Positions 1 through 8,745 of a stretch of DNA of 50,677 bases are shown here, in pieces. Each line of letters opens with the position of its first letter. Positions within the stretch are counted from its first letter, which is position 1. A program made the translations under genes and the position numbers. Source of the DNA: Modicisalibacter radicis (GTDB taxonomy: Bacteria; Pseudomonadota; Gammaproteobacteria; Pseudomonadales; Halomonadaceae). The notes beneath the pieces are model-generated. The model was not told the DNA's origin and ran no database searches. It was given only the letters and a program-made list of their open reading frames with translations. Where the stretch lies: contig NZ_CAAHFN010000062.1 in the NCBI RefSeq assembly GCF_900961225.1, positions 1-50,677 of the forward strand, given 5' to 3'.

Positions 1-12
1 TTGTTAAAGAGC
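1..12 (-). promoter_or_regulatory. rRNA leader boxA antitermination site
   Basis: Read on the minus strand this is GCTCTTTAACAA, matching the boxA element found shortly upstream of 16S rRNA in gammaproteobacteria, where NusB/NusE load to prevent Rho termination. It implies that a 16S-23S-5S operon starts just outside the left edge and reads leftwards. The window edge falling exactly here is what a short-read assembly break at a multicopy rRNA operon would look like (inference). Confidence 0.85.
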
Positions 13-69
13 GTCTCGCTGTGCTGTCGCGCCACCGGGTGGCTCGCCAGCGCCCTGCGAGGAAGGCGT

Positions 70-97
70 ATTCTACCGATCCGGGCCGCGCTGTCAA
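70..97 (-). promoter_or_regulatory. rRNA operon promoter P2
   Basis: On the minus strand a perfect -35 TTGACA (92-97) is followed after 16 bp by TAGAAT (70-75). Transcription would start near 63 and run through boxA at 12-1 into the rRNA operon. The close tandem arrangement with P1 is typical of bacterial rrn operons. Confidence 0.75.
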
Positions 98-205
98 GCG
101 CCGTGTCCGCCGTGGCGATCCGAAGCCGGGGCTTCGTAGCCTGCCCGAGAGGCTTCTTTAAAAGCCGGCTCGAGCCGTCGGGCGAACCCCGATCGAGTGG
201 CGCAT

Positions 206-233
206 AGTCTACCGAATCCGACGTCCCTGTCAA
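206..233 (-). promoter_or_regulatory. rRNA operon promoter P1
   Basis: On the minus strand a perfect -35 TTGACA (228-233) and a -10 TAGACT (206-211) are separated by 16 bp, the same spacing as P2 about 136 bp downstream. A moderately A/T-rich stretch upstream (about 250-275) could serve as an UP element. Between 241 and 404 nothing else is visible; short open frames there do not look like genes. Confidence 0.7.
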
Positions 234-404
234 CCCTGCCTTGCTCAATCGAGCGAAGAAAAACCTAACGGGAACAAGACCTTGTGCCACCTCCACCGCC
301 GGCGACGTGTGTCCGTCGCGAGCAGCGGATGCGTACTTTACGGCGCACGAAGGGCGATGACAAGCCCCTGCGAGGAAAAAAGTGCCCAATCAACCGGAAG
401 CCGC

Positions 405-453
405 TTATCCACACCCCCACGGGCAACACCGCGAACGGACCGGCTGTGGATAA
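405..453. other. Facing pair of consensus DnaA boxes
   Basis: TTATCCACA lies on the plus strand at 405-413 and the same 9-mer on the minus strand at 445-453, pointing at each other with 31 bp between. Both match the high-affinity DnaA box exactly. They lie between the tyrS terminator and the rRNA P1 promoter. No A/T-rich unwinding region and no dnaA/dnaN/mnmG neighbours are present, so an origin is unlikely; DnaA titration or DnaA control of rrn transcription are possible roles. Confidence 0.6.
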
Positions 454-477
454 CGAAACGCCCGCGAACGCGGGCGT
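451..477 (-). terminator. Rho-independent terminator of tyrS
   Basis: A perfect 9-bp GC-rich stem (458-466 with 469-477) ends 21 bp after the tyrS stop on the minus strand and is followed by TTTCGTTA, a short T-rich tail. It would separate tyrS transcription from the rRNA operon downstream. Confidence 0.65.
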
Positions 478-498
478 CGGTCGACAGTGGCGACAGGG

Positions 499-1698
499 TC
501 AGCTCAACGTGACCCGCGCATAGCGCTTCTTGCCGGCCTGGATCACATAGCTCCTGCCGGTAGCGAGCATATGATCGCGGGCGACCACCTCGCCGTCGAC
601 CTTGACCCGACCGTTGCCCAGCATGTCCTTGGCCTGGGCGCTGTTGTTGACCAGGTTGGCACGGTTGAGCACCGCGGCGATCGGCGCCTGGGCACTGCCT
701 TCGAAGTCGACCGTCACTTCCGGCAGGTCCTCCGGCAACTCGCCTTCGGCCAGCTGGTTGCCGGCCGAGCGGTGTGCGTTGGCGGCGGCGTCTTCACCGT
801 GGTAGCGGCCGATCAGTTCACGGGCAAGCTCCATCTTGATGTCGCGCGGATTGGCACCGGCATCGACATCGCGACGCAGCGCCTCGAACGCCTCGTTGCT
901 CTTGAGCGACAGCAGTTCGAAGTAACGCCACATCAGGCTGTCGGGCATCGATACCAGCTTGTTGAACATCGCTCCCGGCGCCTCGTCGAGGCCGACATAG
1001 TTGTTGAGCGACTTGGACATCTTCTGCACGCCGTCGAGCCCTTCGAGCAACGGCATGGTGATCACCACCTGCGGCTCCTGCCCGAAGTGCTTCTGGATCT
1101 CGCGGCCCATCAGCAGGTTGAACTTCTGATCGGTGCCGCCCAACTCGACGTCCGCCTCGAGCGCCACCGAGTCGTAGCCCTGCACCAGCGGGTAGAGAAA
1201 CTCATGGATCGAGATCGACTGATTGGCCCGGTAGCGCTTCTCGAAATCGTCGCGCTCGAGCATGCGCGCCACGGTCGACTGGGCGGCCAGCTCGATCATG
1301 TCGGCGGCGGAGAGCTTGTTCATCCAGTCGGCGTTGAAGGCGACGACGGTCTTCTCGGGATCGAGAATCTTGAAGACCTGTTCGCGGTAGGTCTTGGCGT
1401 TGGCCTTGACCTCCTCTTCGGTGAGCGGCTTGCGGGTGACGTTCTTGCCGGTAGGGTCGCCGATACGCCCGGTGAAGTCGCCGATCAGGAAGATCACCTC
1501 ATGGCCCAGTTCCTGAAACTGACGCATCTTGGTCAGCAGCACGCTGTGCCCCAGGTGCAGGTCGGGCGCGGTGGGGTCGAAGCCGGCCTTGATACGCAGC
1601 TTGCGCCCGGAAGCCAGCTTTTTCTCCAGCTCCTCCTCGAGCAGAATCTCGTGGGCGCCGCGCTTGAGCAGCGCCAGCGCATCGGCGACGTCGGTCAT
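499..1698 (-). CDS. tyrS: Tyrosine--tRNA ligase
   Basis: Class I aminoacyl-tRNA synthetase that charges tRNA-Tyr with tyrosine in the cytosol. At 399 residues it has the usual length. The HIGH signature appears as HLGH at 48-51, the KMSKS loop as KMSKSLNN near residue 230, and the C-terminal region ([13 protein letters not shown]) has the look of the S4 RNA-binding domain. The start at 1698 is preferred because GGAGAGGGG ends a few bases upstream; an ATG 15 bp earlier overlaps that ribosome binding site. The gene lies directly upstream of an rRNA operon, as tyrZ does in Pseudomonas (recalled). The HLGH spacing and overall sequence look like the TyrZ-type subgroup, but this was not tested. Confidence 0.96.
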   Translation of the reverse strand: MTDVADALALLKRGAHEILLEEELEKKLASGRKLRIKAGFDPTAPDLHLGHSVLLTKMRQFQELGHEVIFLIGDFTGRIGDPTGKNVTRKPLTEEEVKANAKTYREQVFKILDPEKTVVAFNADWMNKLSAADMIELAAQSTVARMLERDDFEKRYRANQSISIHEFLYPLVQGYDSVALEADVELGGTDQKFNLLMGREIQKHFGQEPQVVITMPLLEGLDGVQKMSKSLNNYVGLDEAPGAMFNKLVSMPDSLMWRYFELLSLKSNEAFEALRRDVDAGANPRDIKMELARELIGRYHGEDAAANAHRSAGNQLAEGELPEDLPEVTVDFEGSAQAPIAAVLNRANLVNNSAQAKDMLGNGRVKVDGEVVARDHMLATGRSYVIQAGKKRYARVTLS

Positions 1699-1797
1699 CG
1701 TGCCCCTCTCCATTAATTCGGTTGCCTGGAAGAATGGGGCAGGATGTTAGCATGTCTTGACTTGGCGGTTGAGCGCCATTAACGCAGGAGAGTCCTT

Positions 1798-2916
1798 ATG
1801 CCGTTGTTCGTTGGCTTGATGTCCGGGACCAGCCTGGATGGAATCGATGCGGCCCTGGTGCGTTGCGGTGAAGGTCGCCCCGAGCTCGTCGATGCGCTGG
1901 GCGTCGACATGCCCGACAGCCTGCGCCAGGTATTGATGATGCTCTGCCAGTCGCGCCAGGCAAGCTTCGCCGATCTCGCCTATGCCGAGCAGGCATTCTG
2001 CGAGCTGCAGGCCGAAGCCGTCACCCGGTTGCTCGCCGCCAACGACATGGGCAGCGACGCCGTCAGCGCCATCGGAAGTCACGGCCAGACCATCGAGCAT
2101 GCCCCGCACGGCATATCGCCCTATACCTGGCAGCTGGACAACCCCAGCCTGCTGGCCGAGCTCACCGGCTGCCCGGTGGTCGGCGACTTTCGGCGCCGCG
2201 ACCTGGCCGCCGGTGGCCAGGCCGCCCCCCTGGCGCCGGCCTTTCATGCCGCGCTGTTCCGCGACGCCCGGGAGTGGCGGGTGGTGCTCAATCTGGGCGG
2301 TTTCGCCAACCTGACCCTGCTGCCCCCCACCGAGCGCGACACGCCGATCATCGGCTTCGATACCGGCCCCGCCAATGCTCTGCTGGATGCCTGGCATGCG
2401 CGCCACAACGGCGGTCATTACGATGCCGGCGGGCAATGGGCCGCGCAGGGCGAGGTCGACGAGCCGCTACTGGGGCGCCTGCTCGACGACACCTTCTTTC
2501 ACCAGCCACCGCCCAAGAGCACCGGGCGCGAGTACTTTCACCTCGACTGGCTGGCCGAACGGGCCAGCGGCCGCGAAGCGCCGCATGACATCCAGGCCAC
2601 GCTGGCGGAGCTGACCGCCGCCAGCGTGGCGCTGGGCATCGAGCAGGCGCTCGACCGCCAGGGCGCCAGCGGGCCGTTGACGCTGATCCCCTGCGGCGGC
2701 GGCGCACGCAATGCCGACCTGCTGGCGCGTCTGCAACGCCGCCTGCCGGCGCTGGCCCTGGCACGCTGCGACGACTTCGGCTGGGCGGCGGACTGGCTGG
2801 AAGCCGGCGCCTTCGCCTGGCTGGCCTGGCGCCGCCTGGAAGGGTTGCCCGGCAATCTGCCCAGCGTCACCGGCGCCGCCGGGGAGCGGGTTCTCGGCGG
2901 CCTGTATAGCGCCTGA
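1798..2916 (+). CDS. anmK: Anhydro-N-acetylmuramic acid kinase
   Basis: Phosphorylates and opens 1,6-anhydro-MurNAc recovered from peptidoglycan turnover, giving MurNAc-6-phosphate for recycling. The 372-residue protein opens with the family signature GLMSGTSLDGID (residues 6-17), an ATP-binding loop of the hexokinase/ASKHA fold, and carries GFDTGPANALLD and CGGGARN further on, both typical of AnmK. The start has GGAG nine bases upstream. It is divergent from tyrS with about 100 bp between; TTGACT at 1757-1762 may be part of its promoter. In Pseudomonas, anmK and tyrZ are separated by an M23 peptidase gene (recalled) which is missing here. Confidence 0.95.
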   Translation: MPLFVGLMSGTSLDGIDAALVRCGEGRPELVDALGVDMPDSLRQVLMMLCQSRQASFADLAYAEQAFCELQAEAVTRLLAANDMGSDAVSAIGSHGQTIEHAPHGISPYTWQLDNPSLLAELTGCPVVGDFRRRDLAAGGQAAPLAPAFHAALFRDAREWRVVLNLGGFANLTLLPPTERDTPIIGFDTGPANALLDAWHARHNGGHYDAGGQWAAQGEVDEPLLGRLLDDTFFHQPPPKSTGREYFHLDWLAERASGREAPHDIQATLAELTAASVALGIEQALDRQGASGPLTLIPCGGGARNADLLARLQRRLPALALARCDDFGWAADWLEAGAFAWLAWRRLEGLPGNLPSVTGAAGERVLGGLYSA

Positions 2917-2952
2917 AGCGACAGCGCCCCGCTCATGCCCCGGGAGTCGGCT

Positions 2953-4104
2953 TCACTCGAAGTCGTCGCTGGCCCGCAGCGACAGCCGGCTCGCGGCGTC
3001 CATCGCCGGACCGACGCCCTGTCCGCCGCCACCCTGGCCATACTTGATCATCATGCGCAGGTCGTTGGCGGAATCGGCATGCACCAGCGCGACCTCCTGG
3101 CCGATGTCGCCTCGCTGATAGAGTTCGAACAGCGCCTGATCGAAGGTCTGCATGCCCAACTCGCGCGAGCGCGCCATCAACGCCTTGATCTCGCCGACCT
3201 CGCCCTTGCGGATCAGGTCGCTGATCAGTGGCGAACGCAGCAGCACCTCGATGGCCGGGGCACGGCCCTGGCCGTCCTGGCGCGGCAGCAACTGCTGCGC
3301 GACGATCGCCTGCAGGTTGAGGGACAAGTCGAGCCAGACCTGCTCGTGGCGTTCGCCGGGAAAGAAGTGAATGATCCGTTCGAGCGCCTGATTGGCGCTG
3401 TTGGCATGCAGCGTCGCCAGGCACAGGTGCCCCGTCTCGGCGAAGGTCAGCGCCTGTTCCATGGTCTCGCGCGTGCGGATCTCGCCGATCATGACCACAT
3501 CCGGCGCCTGGCGAAGCGCGTTTCTCAGCGCCACCTCGAAGGACTCGGTGTCGATGCCCACCTCGCGCTGGTTGATGATCGCCCGGCGATGCGGGTGGAT
3601 GTACTCGATCGGGTCCTCGATGCAGATGATGTGGCCGCCGGCGTGGTCGTTGCGGTGCTGGATCATCGACGCCAGGGTCGTCGACTTGCCTGTGCCGGTT
3701 CCACCGACCACGAACACCAGACCGCGCTTGAGCGAGACCAGCTCACCCAGCGTGGCCGGCAGCGACAGCGCCTCCAGCGAGGGAATGTCGTAGGCGATGC
3801 GCCGCACCACCATGGCCATCTGGCTGCGCTGGTAGAAGGCGCTGATGCGAAAGCGTCCCTTGCCCGGCAGGCTGAGCGCGAAGTTGGCCTCGCGGTGGGC
3901 CTCGAAGCGTTCGCGCGCGCCCTCGGGCAGCGCTGCCAGCACCAGCTCGCGGACCTGATCGATGCTCAGCGCCGTGTCGCCCAGCGCCACCAGCTTGCCG
4001 CTGATCTTCAGCGACGGCGGCGCGTTGGTCGACACCAGCATGTCCGAGGCCTGCTTGTCGATCATGATGTCCAGCAACTGATGCAGCCATTGTCCCGGCG
4101 TCAT
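2953..4104 (-). CDS. pilU: Type IV pilus retraction ATPase PilU
   Basis: Cytoplasmic hexameric ATPase of the PilT/GspE family that assists PilT in depolymerising the pilus during twitching. The 383-residue protein has the Walker A loop GGTGTGKST (134-142), an Asp box/Walker B region ending ICIEDPIEY, and the His-box-type motif FAETGHLCLATLHA. PilU is told from PilT by the N-terminal segment and the acidic, extended C-terminus. It follows pilT by 26 bp on the same strand, so the two are surely co-transcribed. The start has GGGGGA just upstream. No pilin or assembly genes are in the window, so the rest of the machine must be elsewhere. Confidence 0.93.
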   Translation of the reverse strand: MTPGQWLHQLLDIMIDKQASDMLVSTNAPPSLKISGKLVALGDTALSIDQVRELVLAALPEGARERFEAHREANFALSLPGKGRFRISAFYQRSQMAMVVRRIAYDIPSLEALSLPATLGELVSLKRGLVFVVGGTGTGKSTTLASMIQHRNDHAGGHIICIEDPIEYIHPHRRAIINQREVGIDTESFEVALRNALRQAPDVVMIGEIRTRETMEQALTFAETGHLCLATLHANSANQALERIIHFFPGERHEQVWLDLSLNLQAIVAQQLLPRQDGQGRAPAIEVLLRSPLISDLIRKGEVGEIKALMARSRELGMQTFDQALFELYQRGDIGQEVALVHADSANDLRMMIKYGQGGGGQGVGPAMDAASRLSLRASDDFE

Positions 4105-4130
4105 GCTTCCCCCTGTGGCCGACCGGCCGT

Positions 4131-5180
4131 TTAGTGCGCGCTGCCGGCTTCGGGCAGGAGGCCCTTGGCCTTGCCCTGGGCCTCCTCACGGCTGATCACG
4201 TGCTGGCTGACCAGCCTGGCGAGCGCCGTGTCGAGCGTCTGCATGCCCTGGTTGCCGCCGGTCTGGATCGCCGAATAGATCTGCGCCACCTTGTCCTCGC
4301 GGATCAGGTTGCGCACCGCCGAGGTCGCCACCAGGATCTCATGGGCCGCGACCCGCCCGCCGCCATTGCGCTTGAGCAGGGCCTGGGAGATGACGCCCTG
4401 CAGCGACTCGGAGAGCATCGAACGCACCATCGACTTCTCGTCGCCGGGAAACACGTCGATGATCCGGTCGATGGTCTTGGCCGCCGAGGTGGTATGCAGG
4501 GTGCCGAACACCAGATGGCCGGTTTCCGCGGCGGTCAGCGCCAGGCGGATGGTTTCAAGATCACGCAACTCGCCGACCAGGATCACGTCGGGATCCTCGC
4601 GCAGCGCCGAACGCAGCGCCTGGGTGAAGCCCTTGGTATCGCGATGCACCTCGCGCTGGTTGATCAGGCTGCGCTTGCTGACGTGAACGAACTCGATCGG
4701 ATCCTCGATGGTCAGGATATGGTGATGCTGGGTATCGTTGATGTAATCGATCAGTGCCGCCAGGGTCGTCGACTTGCCCGAGCCGGTAGGTCCGGTCACC
4801 AGCACCAGGCCGCGCGGCAACGCGGCGAAGCGCCGGAATACGTCGCCCAGATCGAGCTCCTCGAGGGTCATCACACGCCCGGGAATGGTCCGGAAGACCG
4901 CCCCGGCCCCGCGATCCTGGCTGAAGGCGTTGACACGAAAGCGCGCGACCCCGGGCACCTCGAAGGAGAAGTCGGTTTCCAGCTGGGCCTCGTAGTCACG
5001 GCGCTGCTTGTCGCCCATGATGTCGTAGATCATCTTGCGGACCTCGCGGTCCTCCATCGCCGGCACGTTGAGGCGACGGATATCGCCGTCGACACGGATC
5101 ATCGGCGGCAGCCCGGCGGAAAGGTGCAGGTCCGAGGCGTTCTGTTTTGCCGAAAATGCCAGGAGTTCGGTAATATCCAT
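4131..5180 (-). CDS. pilT: Type IV pilus retraction ATPase PilT
   Basis: Motor that retracts type IV pili, powering twitching motility and DNA uptake. The 349-residue length is normal. Seen in order: N-terminal PAS-like domain, Walker A GPTGSGKST (130-138), ILTIEDPIEF, the His box TAAETGHLVFGTLHT, and the C-terminal PilT signature here written AVRNLIRED, close to the usual AIRNLIREGK needed for retraction. An AGGGA ribosome binding site lies eight bases before the ATG. It is the first gene of the pilT-pilU pair and is divergent from yggS, the same arrangement as in Pseudomonas. Confidence 0.96.
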   Translation of the reverse strand: MDITELLAFSAKQNASDLHLSAGLPPMIRVDGDIRRLNVPAMEDREVRKMIYDIMGDKQRRDYEAQLETDFSFEVPGVARFRVNAFSQDRGAGAVFRTIPGRVMTLEELDLGDVFRRFAALPRGLVLVTGPTGSGKSTTLAALIDYINDTQHHHILTIEDPIEFVHVSKRSLINQREVHRDTKGFTQALRSALREDPDVILVGELRDLETIRLALTAAETGHLVFGTLHTTSAAKTIDRIIDVFPGDEKSMVRSMLSESLQGVISQALLKRNGGGRVAAHEILVATSAVRNLIREDKVAQIYSAIQTGGNQGMQTLDTALARLVSQHVISREEAQGKAKGLLPEAGSAH

Positions 5181-5220
5181 TCGATTCCCTGCTTACGTTT
5201 CTTATAAGGTCGATGCCAGT

Positions 5221-5925
5221 ATGCCAGAGGTTCCGGTCAGCGCAGCACTCGCCACCGCACGTCGCCGCCTGGCCGACGCCCTGGCACAGGCCGGACGCGG
5301 CGTCGACGACGCGCGACTGCTGGCCGTCAGCAAGACCAAGCCCGCCGCGCTGATCCGCCAGGCCTATCGGAACGGGCAGCGCGACTTCGGCGAGAACTAC
5401 CTGCAGGAAGCGCTCGACAAGCAGCGCGAACTCACCGACCTGGACGCCATCGTCTGGCATTTCATCGGCCCCTTGCAATCCAACAAGACCCGCGCCGTCG
5501 CCGAAAACTTCCACTGGGTGCACAGCATCGATCGCGCCAGGATCGCCCGGCGGCTGTCCGAACAGCGCCCCGCCGCCCTCGGCCCGCTGAACGTCTGCCT
5601 GCAGGTCAATGTCAGCGGCGAAGCCAGCAAGTCGGGCGTCAGTCCCGCGGAGCTCGAAGCGCTGGCCCTCGAAGTCGCCCGACTGCCCAACCTGCGGCTG
5701 CGGGGGCTGATGACGATCCCCGCGCCAGCCGAGGGCCTCGTCGCCCAGCGTCGGCCCCTGGCCGAACTGCGCCGACTCAAGGAACGCCTCGCCGAGCGCC
5801 AGCCGTCGCTCGAACTCGACACCCTGTCGATGGGCATGAGCGACGACCTGGAAGCGGCGGTTCACGAGGGCGCCACACTGGTGCGCCTGGGCACGGCGAT
5901 CTTCGGCGCCCGCGCCGGCCACTAG
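5221..5925 (+). CDS. yggS: PLP homeostasis protein, YggS/PROSC family
   Basis: Single-domain, alanine-racemase-fold protein that binds pyridoxal 5'-phosphate and buffers its level; loss disturbs amino-acid and vitamin B6 balance in other bacteria. The 234-residue protein shows the PLP lysine in LLAVSKTKP (Lys38), the GENYLQEA motif, WHFIGPLQSNK and the phosphate-binding SMGMSDDLEAA near the C-terminus, all diagnostic. The ATG at 5221 is the only sensible start; AAGG lies eleven bases upstream, a rather long spacing. It leads the run yggS-proC-yggT-metX-metW. The proC partnership is conserved across bacteria. Confidence 0.95.
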   Translation: MPEVPVSAALATARRRLADALAQAGRGVDDARLLAVSKTKPAALIRQAYRNGQRDFGENYLQEALDKQRELTDLDAIVWHFIGPLQSNKTRAVAENFHWVHSIDRARIARRLSEQRPAALGPLNVCLQVNVSGEASKSGVSPAELEALALEVARLPNLRLRGLMTIPAPAEGLVAQRRPLAELRRLKERLAERQPSLELDTLSMGMSDDLEAAVHEGATLVRLGTAIFGARAGH

Positions 5926-5998
5926 GGACAGCGTGCCAGGCGGGCTGCACAGACACGGGGCGCCGCAGCGCCCGTACACAGCGACAAAGGACACAAGC

Positions 5999-6826
5999 AT
6001 GGCAAGCCAAGTCACCTTCATCGGCGCCGGCAACATGGCCAGCGCAATCTTCGGCGGAATGATCGAGGCCGGCTATCCGGCCAAGGCGATCACCGCCACC
6101 GCGCGTCGCCGTGAAACGCTCGACGCACTCGAGGCGCGCCATGGCATCAACGTCGCCACCGACAACGACGCCGCGGTGGCCGACGCCGAGGTCGTGGTGC
6201 TGTCGGTCAAGCCGCAGGTCATGCGCGGGGTCTGCGAGCAACTCCGCGACGCCATCCAGGCACGCCGGCCGCTGATCGTCTCGGTGGCCGCCGGGCTGAG
6301 TGCCGAAACCCTCGATGAGTGGCTCGGCGGCGGGCTGGCGGTGGTACGCTGCATGCCCAACACGCCGTCGCTGGTCGGCGCCGGCGCCTCGGGGCTGTAC
6401 GCCAACGCCCGGGTCAGCGAGGCGCAGCGTCGGCTGGCCACCGACCTGCTCGAGCCGGTGGGGCTGGTCGAGTGGGTCGAGGACGAGTCGCTGATCGAAG
6501 CCGTCACCGCGATATCGGGTAGCGGCCCGGCCTACTTCTTCCTGATCTTCGAGGCGCTCGAGGAGGCCGGCAAGCGGCTCGGCCTGCCCGCCGAGAGCGC
6601 GCGGCGATTGGCCTTGCAGACCGGCTTCGGGGCGGCGAGGATGGCCCAGCAGAGCGAATTCGAGCCAGCCCAGCTACGCCGGCAGGTAATGTCGCCGGGC
6701 GGCACCACCGAGCGTGCCGTGCACTGCCTGGAAGACGGCGGCCTGCGCGAGCTGTTCGCCGAGGCCACCGAAGCCTGTGCCGCACGGGCCCGCGAGATGG
6801 CCGCCGAACTCGGCAAGAAAGACTGA
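5999..6826 (+). CDS. proC: Pyrroline-5-carboxylate reductase
   Basis: Last step of proline synthesis: NAD(P)H-dependent reduction of 1-pyrroline-5-carboxylate. The 275-residue protein begins with a Rossmann nucleotide-binding loop FIGAGNMASAI and carries the family signature around AISGSGPAYFF plus the C-terminal SPGGTTERAVHCLE that forms the active site at the dimer interface. The start at 5999 follows AAAGGA by about six bases; an in-frame ATG 66 bp upstream lacks this. Proline is a common compatible solute, but nothing here shows salt regulation. Confidence 0.97.
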   Translation: MASQVTFIGAGNMASAIFGGMIEAGYPAKAITATARRRETLDALEARHGINVATDNDAAVADAEVVVLSVKPQVMRGVCEQLRDAIQARRPLIVSVAAGLSAETLDEWLGGGLAVVRCMPNTPSLVGAGASGLYANARVSEAQRRLATDLLEPVGLVEWVEDESLIEAVTAISGSGPAYFFLIFEALEEAGKRLGLPAESARRLALQTGFGAARMAQQSEFEPAQLRRQVMSPGGTTERAVHCLEDGGLRELFAEATEACAARAREMAAELGKKD

Positions 6827-6918
6827 ATCCAAACGACGCCGCGACACGCCCGCCCACGCCCTAGCCGGCGGGTATGCGTGAACCGGCCTGACGGTTCGAA
6901 TCGACACGGAGGAGTTCC

Positions 6919-7509
6919 ATGGGGAGTCAACTGGGCGGTGCCGGCCTGATGCTGGTCAACATGCTGGTCAACATCTACCTGTTTCTGTTGATGCTGCGCT
7001 TCTTGCTGCAGGCGTCGCGCGCCGATTACTACAACCCGCTCAGCCAGTCGGTGGTCAAGGTCACCCAGCCGGCGGTCAAGCCCCTGCAGAGCTTTCTGCG
7101 CCCGGTCGGCCCGTTCGACCTGGCCACGCTGGCGGCCGGCTTCATCATCAAGGCGCTGAGCATCGTGCTGATCATGCAGATAGCGATCGGCGGGCTGCCA
7201 CCGCTGGGTGGAATCGCCATCGCCTCGCTGGCGGCTCTGGCCAGCGCGATTCTCAAGATCTACTTCTTCGCGCTGATCGGCATGATCATCCTCAGCTGGG
7301 TCGCCCCCCAGGCCAGCCACCCCGGCGCGATCCTGATCATGCAACTGGTCGAGCCGATCATGGCGCCGGTACGCAAGGTCATACCGCCACTGGGCATGAT
7401 CGACCTCTCGCCGATCGTGGTGTTCATTCTCATCAACCTGATCGATAGCCTGGTGGTCGGCTCGCTGGCCCGCGCCGCCGGCATTTCGGGCATGCTGGTC
7501 GGCCTCTAG
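6919..7509 (+). CDS. yggT: YggT family membrane protein
   Basis: Inner-membrane protein of 196 residues made of two copies of the YggT domain, each with a pair of hydrophobic helices (about residues 8-30 and 65-90; 105-130 and 160-185) flanking an amphipathic stretch such as SRADYYNPLSQSVVKVTQP and its second copy starting APQASHPGAILIMQLVEP. The family has been linked to osmotic stress or to cell division and membrane organisation in various bacteria, but its molecular role is not settled. It has a strong GGAGGAG site before the ATG, and is downstream of proC in the conserved yggS-proC-yggT order. Confidence 0.9.
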   Translation: MGSQLGGAGLMLVNMLVNIYLFLLMLRFLLQASRADYYNPLSQSVVKVTQPAVKPLQSFLRPVGPFDLATLAAGFIIKALSIVLIMQIAIGGLPPLGGIAIASLAALASAILKIYFFALIGMIILSWVAPQASHPGAILIMQLVEPIMAPVRKVIPPLGMIDLSPIVVFILINLIDSLVVGSLARAAGISGMLVGL

Positions 7510-7587
7510 GTCGCCATACGCCGATCGACCGTCAATGCAAGTCGGGGCCATCGCGCCCCGTGCCGACCACTGGACACGACACGTTCG

Positions 7588-8745
7588 ATGAGTGAATCGC
7601 TTCCCGCCGACTCGGTGGGCCTGGTGGCGCCGCAGCGCCAACGCTTCGAGGCGCCGCTGCCGCTGGCCTGCGGCAAGACGCTGCCGGCCTACGAGTTGGT
7701 CTACGAGACCTACGGCAAACTCAACGCCCGGCGCGACAATGCGGTGTTGATCTGTCACGCCCTGTCGGGACACCACCACGCCGCCGGCTATAACAGCCTG
7801 GACGAACGCAAGCCCGGCTGGTGGGATGCGCACATCGGCCCCGGCAAGACGCTGGATACCAACCGCTTCTTCGTCGTCTCGCTGAACAACCTCGGCGGCT
7901 GCCACGGCAGTACCGGGCCGTGCAGCATCAATCCCGAGACGGGACACCCGTGGGGGCCCGACTTTCCGGTGATGACCGTCGCCGACTGGGTGCACAGCCA
8001 GGCGCGGCTGGCCGACCGGCTGGGTATCGAGCGCTTCGCCGCGGTAGTCGGCGGCAGCCTCGGCGGCATGCAGGTGCTGCAGTGGGCGCTGGCCTACCCC
8101 GAGCGCATCGCCAATGCCGCGGTCATCGCCGCCACGCCGCGGTTGTCGGCGCAGAACATCGCCTTCAACGAGGTCGCCCGTCAGGCGATCCGCTCGGACC
8201 CCGACTTCCACGACGGCTGGTACCATCGGCACGGCACGGTGCCCAAGCGCGGCCTCAAGCTGGCGCGCATGGTCGGCCACATCACCTATCTGTCCGAACA
8301 TTCGATGGGGGCGAAATTCGGTCGCGACCTGCGCAGCGACGAGCTCAACTTCGGCTACGACGTCGAGTTTCAGGTCGAGTCCTATCTGCGCTACCAGGGC
8401 GACACCTTCTCCACCGCCTTCGATGCCAACACCTACCTGCTGATGACCAAGGCGCTCGACTACTTCGATCCCGCCGCGGCGCACAACGGCGACCTCGCCG
8501 CCGCCCTGGCGCCGGCCAGCTGCCGCTTTCTGGTGGTCAGCTTCTCCACCGACTGGCGCTTCGCGCCGGAGCGTTCGCGCGAGCTGGTCGACGCGCTGGT
8601 GCGCGCCGGCAAGCCGGTCAGCTACGCAGAGATCGACTCGTTGTTCGGCCACGATGCCTTCCTGCTGCCCGACGACCGCTACCAGGCGGTGTTCGGCGGA
8701 TTCATGAAACGCGTGGCTCGCGAACTCGGCCTGGAGGGCAACTGA
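7588..8745 (+). CDS. metX: Homoserine O-acyltransferase MetX
   Basis: Activates homoserine by transferring an acyl group from acetyl- or succinyl-CoA, the entry into methionine synthesis. The 385-residue alpha/beta-hydrolase has the nucleophile Ser157 in VGGSLGGMQ, the catalytic Asp in FSTDWRF and the His in FGHDAFLL. MetX proteins paired with MetW in gammaproteobacteria often use succinyl-CoA (MetXS), which is the likelier activity here, but the acyl specificity cannot be fixed by eye. The ribosome binding site is weak. It overlaps metW by one base, so the pair is translationally coupled. Confidence 0.94.
   Translation: MSESLPADSVGLVAPQRQRFEAPLPLACGKTLPAYELVYETYGKLNARRDNAVLICHALSGHHHAAGYNSLDERKPGWWDAHIGPGKTLDTNRFFVVSLNNLGGCHGSTGPCSINPETGHPWGPDFPVMTVADWVHSQARLADRLGIERFAAVVGGSLGGMQVLQWALAYPERIANAAVIAATPRLSAQNIAFNEVARQAIRSDPDFHDGWYHRHGTVPKRGLKLARMVGHITYLSEHSMGAKFGRDLRSDELNFGYDVEFQVESYLRYQGDTFSTAFDANTYLLMTKALDYFDPAAAHNGDLAAALAPASCRFLVVSFSTDWRFAPERSRELVDALVRAGKPVSYAEIDSLFGHDAFLLPDDRYQAVFGGFMKRVARELGLEGN

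Noticed and set aside
405..453. Chromosome origin of replication
   Set aside because: Only two DnaA boxes, no A/T-rich unwinding element and no dnaA, dnaN, mnmG or rpmH nearby.
1796..1806. Insertion sequence or transposase at rearrangement points (tyrS/anmK, dapB flank, dnaK junction)
   Set aside because: No transposase frame, terminal inverted repeats or target duplications seen at any of these places.
7510..7587. SAM-type riboswitch upstream of metX
   Set aside because: Only 78 bp, with one weak GC hairpin and no motif of known SAM or SAH riboswitches.
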